Part shown: positions 55,109-64,000 of the stretch, one piece after another | How the letters are laid out: every line of letters begins with the position of its first letter | Numbering within the stretch: position 1 is the first letter of the stretch | NCBI GenBank assembly: GCA_030549175.1 | Contig: JAUKUA010000002.1 | Location: 1,488,001-1,552,000, forward strand | Origin: Lasiosphaeris hirsuta | Taxonomy: Eukaryota; Ascomycota; Sordariomycetes; Sordariales; Lasiosphaeriaceae | Reading direction: 5' to 3' | DNA length: 64,000 nucleotides | Translations under genes and position numbers: made by a program | Notes under the pieces: generated by a model | Told to the model about the DNA's origin: nothing | The model's database searches: none | Seen by the model: the letters and a program-made list of their open reading frames with translations, nothing else

Positions 55109-56845
55109 ATGCGGCTCCTCAACACTAAAACCTTCAAGCTCGACGAGTTTTTCGGTGACAACATCCCCGAGTATGCCATCCTCTCACACACCTGGGAGGG
55201 CAAGGAAGTGAGCTTCCAGCTGTCAATACTCCCATCGCCGAGTCCCGGCTGGGCCAAGATACGAAACTCGTGCCTCCAGGCCCGGAGCGATGGCTACAAT
55301 TACATTTGGGTTGACACATGCTGCATTGACAAGAGCAGCAGTGCTGAGCTGCAGGAGGCCATCAACTCCATGTTTCAACTAGTACCGTGACGCCGCCGTC
55401 TGCTATGCGTTTCTCTCTTCGAACCACGCGAGGAGCGGACGCGCCTCACCAAATTCCGGTGGTTCGCCAGGGGCTGGACTCTCCAGGAACTCTTGGCTCC
55501 AAAGGAGATTGTCTTTCTAAATCGCGAATGGGCGCAGTGCGGAACGCGCCAGAAGTGGGCGGAATGGATATACGAGGCTACCGAGATCGATGTGCAGTTC
55601 CTGAGCCAAGTTGACCGTCACGGCCACCAAAAGGCTCGCGACATCACCCGGCTCCTCCGCGAGGCCAGCGTCGCGCAAAAGATGTCCTGGTCGGCGCAGA
55701 GGAAGACAACGAGGATCGAGGACATGGCCTACTGTCTGCTGCTGGGAATATTCGACGTCAACATGCCCATGCTCTACGGCGAGGGCAATCGGGCCTTCTT
55801 CCGGCTGCAGGAAGAGATCACAGTCCAGCGAGATACAGTACACGACCACATCGTCTACGGAATCCTGGGCTGCGGGCCAAAGGACAAGGGAGACAATGTT
55901 TCTCGCGTCATCCAACGGCCAAGGAACATTTCCGGACAAGCCCAAAACAAAAGATAAAGGCTTCTACGTGGCCTTGCCCCTTGTAAAGTCTTGGGTCGTG
56001 GACACAACCTCGTTCGATGACGACGGTAAATACACCCAATTTCCACATTGCCTGCCGCTGCTTGTGCCAGCATCCTTTATGGTAGGGGCGGGATGGAAGA
56101 CTCTGTGCATTCGCTCCCAGAATGGATCGATGAAGTGGGATTGGAGCAGCGATGGAAAGCTCCAGGTGTCGTTTGCCCATCCCCTCAACCTCATGGGCAA
56201 CCGGGATCCCCGTTTCTCCATCGACTATATTACCCATGCCGGCCCTACCGAGATGTCAGGGTCGAGTTCAGAAGCCCTCGCTCAACCGCCGGAGTTCCGT
56301 CTCACGTGGAGAGAATCCACCACGGCCAACTGGACAAAAGAGCGGAGGAGAGTGCATTTCTATCGCGCTTTGACACCAACCGCGAAATCAAAACAGAAGT
56401 CGAGGGCGAATCTGAAATAATGAACAAAGAGTTTGAGAAACAACACATCGGGTCCCCCCCGGTCTTAGTTCGCCACAACTCTCGCACAGTATTCATCGCC
56501 CCCATCATCAACATTTTGGGGAGAAAACTGCTAGTTTTCATCGCCTACGACGCCGCATCAAAAAAGTCGCCGTAGTCGGCCAAGCTGTATACATGGGAAC
56601 CAAAACAGCCCACGAGTACAAGCTACGACTAATGACTAATGAACGACATAAGCCAAGACCGGCAAAGCGAGATATTCCAGGGTCTCGAGAAGCCCCACGC
56701 CTCGTACTGCAGCCGTTGGTCCGACGGCCTAGTCTACTTCATCGTCGACGACGACCTGGAAGTCGAGATCTCCCTAGCCGAGAACGTCGAGTCGATCGAG
56801 CGGCTGATAGGCCCCATGAAATTCGACGAAACAACCTACATCTGA
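55109..56845 (+). pseudogene. HET-domain gene (HET-E/HET-D-like N-terminus), broken
   Basis: It starts well at ATG 55109 with LLNTKTFKLDEFFGDNIPEY, AILSHTW, GYNYIWVDTCCIDKSSS and EAINSMF. Then one extra base shifts the frame and a TAG (55380-55382) stands where relatives have the Trp of a WYRDAAVCYAFL motif. After a second frame change the domain resumes: KFRWFARGWTLQELLAPKE, then IEDMAYCLLLGIFDVNMPML and YGEGNRAFFRLQEEI. A C-terminal part resumes in other frames, ending EVEISLAENVESIERLIGPM before TGA 56843-56845. Intact relatives trigger incompatibility cell death. At least two frameshifts plus the stop mark it as a pseudogene. Its end lies 5 bp from the end of the convergent gene. Confidence 0.75.
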
Positions 56846-56850
56846 CCGCC

Positions 56851-57468
56851 CTACCACTCCACCGCCCTCACATCCCCCAAACACCTCACCTCCCGCACCC
56901 CCTCATGGTCATACACGGCACCCCTAGGCACCTCCCCAAGCACAGCACACTGCGCTAGCAACGCCACAGGCACACACCCACTCGGCAGGTCCCCACCGGC
57001 CCGCACGAACCGCACGGGGTACTGCGGCCGACCATAAACCGGCCGCACCTCAAAACAAACCACAAACCCGCCCTCCTCAGGCCCCACCACCTGGGGCCAC
57101 CCCTCCTCACTGATGGCCACGCCGGGCTGGACACCCCCGACATCCAGCCCGACGCTCTGCGCGCCCGCCGCGAGGGACCCAAGGCGCAGGCCGTACGGGA
57201 ACAGCCCACCGTCCGAGGCGATGCCCGTGTCCTGCGGGGCGGTGCCGTTGAGGTAGAGGACGCGCGCCGGGCCGGTGGGCGTCAGCACGGCGGCGTCAAG
57301 GCCGGCGCCGACGTGCACGGCTGTGAGGTTGAGGTGGTTGATGGAAGGGGTGAGGTCGAGGGACGGGGTGGTGACGTTGGCGATGAGGGTGAAGGCCAGG
57401 GCGGTGGTGATTTGGGTGGCGGTTGTGAGGTGGAGGAGGAGGGGGAGGAGGAGGAGGAGGAGGAGCAT
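56851..57468 (-). CDS. small secreted protein, DUF7907-like
   Basis: One exon of 205 residues. A strongly hydrophobic poly-Leu leader (MLLLLLLLPLLLHLTTATQ) is a signal peptide. The mature part shows FTLIANVTTPSLDLTPSIN, a VHVGAGLDAAVL segment, a RVLYLNGTAPQDTG motif, LFPYGLRL and two Cys at about 160-190. This pattern matches fungal secreted DUF7907 proteins, a family of unknown function often found among secretome genes. The Leu run is coded by an AGG/CTC-type simple repeat near 57440-57465. No intron or defect is seen. Its stop is 5 bp from the HET pseudogene's stop. Confidence 0.65.
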   Translation of the reverse strand: MLLLLLLLPLLLHLTTATQITTALAFTLIANVTTPSLDLTPSINHLNLTAVHVGAGLDAAVLTPTGPARVLYLNGTAPQDTGIASDGGLFPYGLRLGSLAAGAQSVGLDVGGVQPGVAISEEGWPQVVGPEEGGFVVCFEVRPVYGRPQYPVRFVRAGGDLPSGCVPVALLAQCAVLGEVPRGAVYDHEGVREVRCLGDVRAVEW

Positions 57469-59039
57469 GATGGCTTTGGCTCGTGGTGATGTTCTGGTGG
57501 TGGCTTTAGCGCAGCGCTGGTCTAATGTGACTATGTGATGGTGATGTTGGTGTGGTTATCTTTGCTCCTTTCGGAGGAGCAAGGCCATTTATACTCCATC
57601 CCCTCCGTTTTTGAGGTGCGTGGATATGTCATGAGATTCACTTATCGAGGTATCTCGTTTTCTTCCGAGACAGAGACCGTTTCTGACGTTACCTCTCGGT
57701 CGGTTAAAGTTTCTCTCACGCACTGTAGAGAGCGAACGATGCAGTCCTACCGCCCTGTCCAAAAATGGCAAGCTTCCTGGTAACAGATCTTGCTTCTGTG
57801 GAAGGTGTATAAAGACGAGAGAAATGTTGAGGGACGTTGCCCAGGGCACAGGGTCCTGCTGTGCTCGGCACATATGTTTTAGTTGACTACATGTCACACA
57901 ATCCCCATATCTCAGCCTGCATGGCCGTTGGTGATGGGTCTTGTGGCACGCCTCCGCTTTGGTGACCGCCATGTGGGCTGTGGAAGCGGCTTGAACCTAC
58001 AAAAGTAAAGATGCGAGATCCTGCATCTTAGGCAGCCTCCTGAAACTCGCCAGGAACTATAAAATTCCCTACGGCGGTCAGTTAGAATATCACAGAGACT
58101 ATACGTTAGAATAGCGGGGAGATTGACAATAGAGATATCCCTTGAGCTTGAGGCTTGGAGTCCACCAAAGCAATATATCTGCAGAAATGTGTTTCAGAAT
58201 GGCTGCATGGTTTGATTCATCATACAACAGTTGCTTGCTCGGTCCATGTCGCCCAACAGATGGGGCCACCTTTGACTCTGTCTCAAAATGTTTGCATGAA
58301 CAGAGCAAGACACAGGACACCTCTAGAGCGCGATACTGGCATATCACGTAGTGACAGCTCCTTTGCACGACCGTCGACACTCAGCCTCCCCCGCAATCCA
58401 GAACTGCGAAGCGACAGGATCATCCTGGCTTCCAGGTCTAATATGGAAGGCTGGTGAAAGCTGGGAGGCCAGGTCGGTCCGAGCTGGGTCTGTGGTGTTG
58501 TAGAACAGGACTGACAAGAGTTTGACAATACCAGGATCCCTTGAAAAGGCAAATCAAGATTGAATGGTGTTTCAGGCCGATACCGACCAGGGGCTGCCAG
58601 TGGGGTTTGTGGCAACTCGATGCGATACCAGCCCCCATCATGTGCTGTACTGGAAAGCAATAAGCAGCTTCCTATTTTGTCTCCAGGCTCGGTCGGGGCC
58701 TAGAATCTCGGCGGCCACGTCGCGGTCGGCCGAGTGATTGACTGCGCTTTGGTGGCTGTCAATTGACCACTCAACATGGAGATGCGACGCTGGACGCAAG
58801 ATGGGCGCTAGCCAATCATCTGCTTCAGCGACCCCAAAGTCAGGTCAGGTCAGTCAGGGCAGCAAAGATAGGGCAGGATGCGGGCGTAAATCATCGACGC
58901 ATCGGGGAGGAGCATACTGAGGAGAGCCCAGCCATCGAGGAGAACATGAACTTATCTAGACGATAGAACCCCGCTGCGAGTCAGCATTCTCATTGCACGA
59001 CTCTCGAGATTTAGTAGTCTGCAACAACATTCAATCAGC
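57469..59039. other. long divergent intergenic region
   Basis: About 1.6 kb between two secreted-protein genes. Short open frames occur on both strands, but none shows a family mark. Confidence 0.5.
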
Positions 59040-59706
59040 ATGAAAGGCTCACTCTCCACAGCAGCCCTTTGGGTGTTCGTCTTGGCAAACCTCCACCTCG
59101 CCCACAGCGCCCTGGTCAACCCCGACCCGCAAGCCGAATGCAAACAAGACGTCAGCGAGCAGGCCATCTGCCCCAACGGAGACGGCTGCTGCGTCGGCGG
59201 GCAGGAGTGCTGCGCCGGCGGGTGCTGCTCGCTGACGGCCGTGTGCGTCAACAAGGGCCGGGGCGACGAGGGGTGCTGCCCGATTGACGACGTGACCAAC
59301 TGCGGCGCCGTGCTGCCCACCTATGTATGTCTCCTCCCTCTGCGATCATGGATGCAAGTTATAGCTGACAGCATGGTAGACCCTGCCACCCTGTGACGGC
59401 GCTGCCAGGCCGACGGTCTCGTGCACGATCAATGTGTCGGACACGTGGGCCTGTCCGCCCGACAACGCGTGCGGTGTACGATACGGGGCGTGCTTCGCAC
59501 TCTCCAGCTCCTGCACGGCCGTCGGTGGCGGCGTGACGTCGACACCGACTCCGGGAAGCAGTTCGACGGGAACTAGGAGTGCCGCAAGCTCGGCGACCAC
59601 GACGGCGTCGCTGAGCGGCGGGGGGTCATTCCATGGCGTGGAGGTGAGGGCGGTCGTAGCTTTGGGTGCGCTGGCCGTGGTTGGCGCGGTTGGGGTTCTC
59701 GCCTGA
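59040..59706 (+). CDS. cysteine-rich, probably GPI-anchored surface protein
   Basis: Two exons (59040-59324, 59380-59706) give about 203 residues. A signal peptide (LWVFVLANLHLAHSA) is followed by a dense Cys block: AICPNGDGCCVGGQECCAGG, then CCSLTAVCVNKGRGDEGCCP. After the intron come CTINVSDTWACPPDNACG, a Ser/Thr stretch suited to O-glycosylation and a C-terminal hydrophobic tail (VVALGALAVVGAVGVLA), a typical GPI-attachment signal. Such proteins decorate the fungal wall. The function is not known. The paired-Cys spacing resembles small disulfide-rich (granulin- or chitin-binding-like) modules, but no assignment is made. Confidence 0.7.
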
Positions 59707-60188
59707 GATGGTGAACGCTTGAACGCTTTGTTGACTAGCTCCATCGGTGTTGGATCCTCATTAGTCGGCTTGGCGGAGGGGGCATGCTTTGACTCGAGGC
59801 ATCGCTCAGGCAGCCGTATGGATGGCATTCGCAGTAAAACGCGGCTTTGCATCCAGGCCTACCAATGAAAGCGAGCAAGCAGAAGTGTTGCGCAGGCTGA
59901 GATGCAGATTTGGAGAGATTTGGAGCAGAATTGGAACAGATTTAGAGTGCACAGATGGGCAACGCGGGCGCGCGGTTGCGTCAGTGAAAGTCGTGACGTC
60001 ACTACGTTTCGCAACCAGCATGGAAATCGCTAGTGACACAACCAACCCCCCCCCCCCCCGCTTCGCTTTCTTTCCTCGCAACTACCTTGAATTCCCTCTG
60101 TTGCGGGCATCGTTTTTCTCTCCCTCTTCGCAACAACTTTCCATTTTGCAATATAACAAAGCAAATAACGAATCAAGAAGTCGCCAAC
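59707..60188. other. intergenic region
   Basis: Contains a 14-base C run (60046-60059). No gene is recognised. Confidence 0.55.
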
Positions 60189-60563
60189 ATGATGCAAAAC
60201 GCCCTCTTCTCCGCCTTCGTCGCGCAGCTGTGCATGGCCTCGTTGGCCCTCGCTGCTCCCATCGCTGACACCACGACGGCTGGCAATGCCTGGCAATATG
60301 GCACAGGCGGTGGCGTTTTAGGACTATTGGTCCTGATCCTCGACATCATTGTATTCCGTATGTGCTCGTTTCTGCCGAGAAGGAAACATGCTGACACAAC
60401 TCTGCGTCCAGTCGAGGTCGTCAAGTCCAACCGCCCGCCCTCCCACAAGATTATCTGGTGCCTCGTCGTCTTTCTCTTCCCCATCGTCGGCATGGTTATC
60501 TACTGGTTGTTCTCGAACCGCGCGGCCCACAATAGCGGTTCTGGCTACGAGGCTTTGCCTTAG
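60189..60563 (+). CDS. small membrane protein with a PLDc_N-type (phospholipase D nuclease N-terminal) domain
   Basis: Two exons (60189-60357, 60412-60563) give about 106 residues. A signal-like leader (ALFSAFVAQLCMASLALAAP) precedes two membrane segments: GVLGLLVLILDIIVF and IIWCLVVFLFPIVGMVIYWLF. Between them LEVVKSNRPPSHK matches the PLDc_N loop pattern (D-x-x-x-x-x-E-x-x-x-x, then the K-x-x-W-x-x-x-x-x-x-P-x-x-G-x-x-x-Y hallmark). The domain is found at the start of cardiolipin synthases, and alone in many small proteins of unknown role. Two adjacent ATG codons (60189, 60192) could start it. The intron has a TGCTGAC branch site. Confidence 0.75.
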   Translation: MMQNALFSAFVAQLCMASLALAAPIADTTTAGNAWQYGTGGGVLGLLVLILDIIVFRMCSFLPRRKHADTTLRPVEVVKSNRPPSHKIIWCLVVFLFPIVGMVIYWLFSNRAAHNSGSGYEALP

Positions 60564-61245
60564 ACTTGGCAACAACACCGTTGTGGCGGAACGGAAGCGG
60601 AGTCGAAGACACACCTTTGATGGCTTTCAACATGCGTCCAGGGCGTTAATTGGCTGCTGCAACCCAGCTATTCTGTCTTCCCCGGCGTCCGTTTCGTCGC
60701 TTTAAAGGAATGTTTGGCAGTCCGGAATACCACGCCACTTGACGCAACGTCTGGAGCTTGGCATAAACATGGGGGGGAAACGTGCGAGTAGTCATCATGG
60801 TCAATAACGCTTTTCTTTACGTCTGACTCCGGCGCAATAAATCAGGAGCAATTGCCTTAGGTACTGGAACCGTAATGAATTTAATGTTCTACCACTGATT
60901 CTCTCGAAGTGGTCTTGCATCAGCATGAGGAGGTGTTCTACGCCCCTAATTCACGGGGTTGATATCGCATACATTGTTCAACGTTGCCCTTTCCATTCTG
61001 ACGTAGGTGCTGGACATATTGCTAGGGAAGGAGCGGACTTACACGATTCTTGCAGGATTGCATCGTCCCTGGTCCCCCCTTCCCTCCTCGCTGGAATTAG
61101 TAGGTTTTGTTGGGCGCCTCAGTAAACTATCGAAAACAGAAAAGAAAATCTTGAAACGTGCACTTTGAGAATAAAACGGTACCTCATTTGCCTTCCTCTC
61201 TCTTCATTAACTCTCGTGTCCCCGGTAGAGACTCACCCTGCAGCA
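60564..61245. other. intergenic region
   Basis: No gene, RNA or repeat is recognised. Confidence 0.5.
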
Positions 61246-62856
61246 ATGGACTCAATGGCGCGCAATCACGAGCTCACCGGGGTTATTGCCAGCCCGCCAA
61301 AGGCAAGCACCCGCTGGCTTCTCAATTATGTCTTCTTTCTGCTTGGTTTTTCCCAAGGTTATCTCTTCATGCTCGGCAACACCATGCTCGTAGAAGTTCT
61401 ACCGGGCCCGATGGCCGTTTACTTTGTGTAAGCCACATTCTCTAGGAGCATGTAAGCACTCGGCTAACCGCAACGGCTTGCACAACAGAGGATACCTGGT
61501 TGGAGCGCATACTTCCTCATTGGAGCTCCTAGGCTTTGGGTACCATGCCACCCTCGCGCTGGGCCTCAGCCTATGAACGGCGACTTGTGGGATCGGCGCC
61601 GTGATGGCAAGCACGCTAGCAGTGACTCGCTCCCAAGGGGTCGTCTACGGCATCTTCGTTGCCTTTGGCATCTCTCTCGGGATGCTGCAAACGGCAGCCA
61701 ATGTGTACATTACTGGTAGGTCAACACCATCCCTGGTCCTAGTTCTGTGCTTACATGAGGACCTAGTTTACGGCACGCCTCGGCATTCCGTGTTCCGCAT
61801 CAACTTCGCTCACTGTATTTCCGGGGCCAGCGCCGTCGCGGCGTCTGCCATCACATTCCTTATCGGACAGGTGCACTGGCGCGGACCGGCCTCTACAGCA
61901 TGGGCCTGTCTTGTCTTGGCGATACAATGGTCTACCTGCGCCCTAGCGATGTACCTCAATCTGCCCTGCTGGAGCCGTGGCGTGATCCCCGAAATCACCG
62001 ACGCTGATATGCAGAATCTTGCGGGCAAGGTGCTCGACGGCGAGAGCCGAAGTGTGAGCCACAGACTAGTCAACTCCCACCGGCTGCCCTTCTTCAAGCA
62101 GTACCGCCTGTTCATTGCCGCCGCTGCCCGGTTCACTTACGTGGGCGCTCAGGTGGCCACTGTTGCGTAAGTCTTCATGAATTCCTTGCTGCTACATGCC
62201 CTGCTATCAGTGCTAAGAACGGAAAAAAAAAAAAAAAAAGGTATCTCGACTATTACGTCCATGGCAACCTCGTTGATTCTACAACTCTCCCGGGCGGCAA
62301 GGTTCTCCTCATCGCACTGGGAACACTCGCCCTCGGTGAGATCGTGGGCACGGCCATCATTGCCTCGCGCATCTTACGTCCGACCATGCTGCTACTCGTC
62401 TGCCTCTTTAGTGCCAATGTCGCCCTTCTGAACCCATCTGTGCTAGTATTTGGCGGAATCCCTGGAACAGTCTTGATATTCCTCTCGCTCGTCTTCCAGG
62501 CCATCTGTTCCCCAACCATCTTCGCTCTGGGACTTCTCGGTCTTGCTACTCACACCAAGCCCGGTGCTGGGCTGATGAACAGCACCAAGGTTGGAGGAGC
62601 GTGCTTTACGTCCCTGATGCTACTCGTGGCCTCTCGCTCGGGAAACGTCAATGTCACCATGGCGGTTCCTGCGGGCCTTCTCTGCATCTGCTACGTCTAT
62701 GCTATCGTTGCTGTCTGCTCCAAGCAGTATTCCGAGGTAGTGAATGCTTTCTGGGAGGCACCGGATGGTATTGTTTCCGCACAGTCTGTGTCTGGGGGCC
62801 GAAATGGCGGACACGGAGTGGAGATGGATGACCGCGCAGACGCATCATCTAAATGA
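61246..62856 (+). pseudogene. FHS/FucP-type MFS sugar transporter with one internal TGA
   Basis: Four exons (61246-61427, 61489-61715, 61767-62166, 62241-62856) read in consistent phase. Marks include YVFFLLGFSQGYLFMLGNTM (TM1), GFGYHATLALGLSL, FVAFGISLGMLQTAANVYI and the C-terminal half from YLDYYVHGNLVD to CICYVYAIVAVC. The pattern fits fucose/glucose/galactose-type permeases of the major facilitator superfamily. A TGA at 61574-61576 interrupts TM3 after LGLSL, where an aromatic residue is usual. All else is open, so this may be a very young pseudogene, a base error or an intron misread. The acceptor of the last intron follows a run of 17 A instead of a pyrimidine tract. If intact it would import a hexose at the plasma membrane. 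Confidence 0.65.
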
Positions 62857-64000
62857 AGAACTGATGACCAAATGCTGCCTTTTTGCTGGCACCCTTATTG
62901 CCAGCACGAGGTAAGCGCGGGGATGGAGGCACCGCTGCGGAAAAGAGCTTGCTTTCATCATCAATGCATCTACATAGGTACCAAAGTATCTAAGATAGTA
63001 GCTGTTGCGAAAGAGCTCAGTATCAGCTGACATTGAAGCTAATGGTCATGGTAGCTTCAGGTAGAATGCAGCCCAAAATCCCCCAGCACAGCTGGTGATT
63101 CGAAACCGTCTTGCGCCTCTCCGGATAGGACTGAAAATGCAGTGCAGAGTGACGCGTGAACATAGAGGTATCCTGTTGGCTGATGCCTGACACAACAAAT
63201 CAGCCGTGCCCAATCCCTTGAATGATGGCCCCTGTGGTCAGTATTTCATGCCCCCAGAGTCTCTCTTGGCTGCCCGGTTCAAGTTACACGGCATGGAGAA
63301 GACGTCAGCCCGCAGAATACGGCTCATGTCATCTTGAGGAGTAGTAAGAGGGACTCGAAATCAGGTAATTTCAACGAGTTACGCATGCTGCAATCCATCG
63401 AGGGCTCCTGTCAGCCCAGTATTGTGCACACGCATGACAGATCCAGAAGAAGGGTAAGAATGAGCCCCTGACTGATCATTCTCTCCAAGTCTCGCGTCAA
63501 AGGATCGGGCACCTACCTAGGTTAGGCTCAAGTCGCTTCAATATCTTCAAATTCATAGACTGGGAAGATTGACCCGTGCCCTGTACCTACTATCTTGTAA
63601 ACGCGAATACCTAAGGTTAGGTTCCTCTTGAGTTTTGCTTCTACCGCGTCCAATATTCCGATTATCTCGTCTACCCAGAATCTCATCTCTCTGCATGGGC
63701 TGGTTTCTGAACAACGGCTTGCATCTGTGAACTACTGAGGTGTTTGTGCTTTGCTTGGGCATGGATTGCTGTTTAAGGTACCTCGGGTATTTTCACGTGT
63801 CTTCAAGTCAACTCCGAGTCATTTACCAAGCAAGAGTAGCGAAACTCGTAACGGTATTACGACTTGTGTTAATAAGCTTGATGACCAGATAAGCCAAATA
63901 CAACGTCGTTCCCACTTCAGCAGGCAGTTAGTTACATAAGGTACTTTACGGAGAATATTGTCTACCGAAAATGCAAACATAACGGAGAGTTATCTTTCTC
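62857..64000. other. intergenic region at right edge
   Basis: About 1.1 kb with several TAGGTAC/TACCTAAG words. No gene is recognised. Confidence 0.5.

Noticed and set aside
1..64000. CRISPR array, prokaryotic operons, ribosome binding sites or riboswitches
   Set aside because: The window is fungal nuclear DNA with spliceosomal introns. The short tandem repeats lack spacer structure.

Overview
The window is nuclear DNA of a filamentous ascomycete (Pezizomycotina, probably Sordariomycetes; the genus cannot be told from the sequence alone). Genes carry short introns of 50-70 bp with CTAAC/CTGAC branch sites. The gene families are typical of these fungi: HET domain, NACHT-ankyrin, OTT_1508-like deaminase, PAN/apple, DUF7907 and NtaA-type flavin monooxygenases. 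Several pseudogenes carry TGG-to-TAG and CAA-to-TAA changes, the signature expected of repeat-induced point mutation (RIP).

Left block (1-14.5 kb): the 3' end of CWH43, then an accessory metabolic stretch. It holds an intact NtaA/SnaA-type FMN monooxygenase (-), an MDR oxidoreductase (+) and a Baeyer-Villiger-like FAD monooxygenase (-). These are followed by a Liz1/Dal5-type MFS transporter (+) and a second NtaA-type monooxygenase (+), both killed by many in-frame stops with their reading frames otherwise preserved. Together they look like a small catabolic or secondary-metabolite cluster whose right half has been mutated.

Middle-left (14.5-28 kb): mostly degraded accessory DNA. It contains a repeat-rich extracellular fragment, a tail-anchored protein with a STAND-like N-terminal region, a broken HD-domain (cyanamide-hydratase-like) gene, a broken NACHT-ankyrin gene and a 16-bp minisatellite. 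An intact secreted GH5 glycosidase and a cytochrome P450 follow.

Centre (28-36 kb): conserved housekeeping genes, namely a CCCH/FG nucleoporin (Nup42/Amo1), a CUE-domain Cue3/ASCC2 homologue, ribosomal protein uS10 (RPS20) and a gamma-butyrobetaine-dioxygenase-like 2OG oxygenase.

Right (36-64 kb): an intact HET gene, a broken PAN gene, a tiny IATP-like gene and an OTT_1508-like deaminase. Next come two neighbouring C2H2 zinc-finger loci that share an unusual in-frame TAG/ATG junction, then an intracellular GH13 alpha-amylase, a HET remnant and a CCC1/VIT iron transporter. A 0.7-kb degenerate repeat array lies just upstream of the transporter's start. Finally there is a tRNA-Gly, another HET pseudogene, three small secreted or membrane proteins and an FHS-type sugar transporter with one internal stop.

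Exon boundaries were assigned by eye from splice consensus plus protein-family continuity. None has transcript support.
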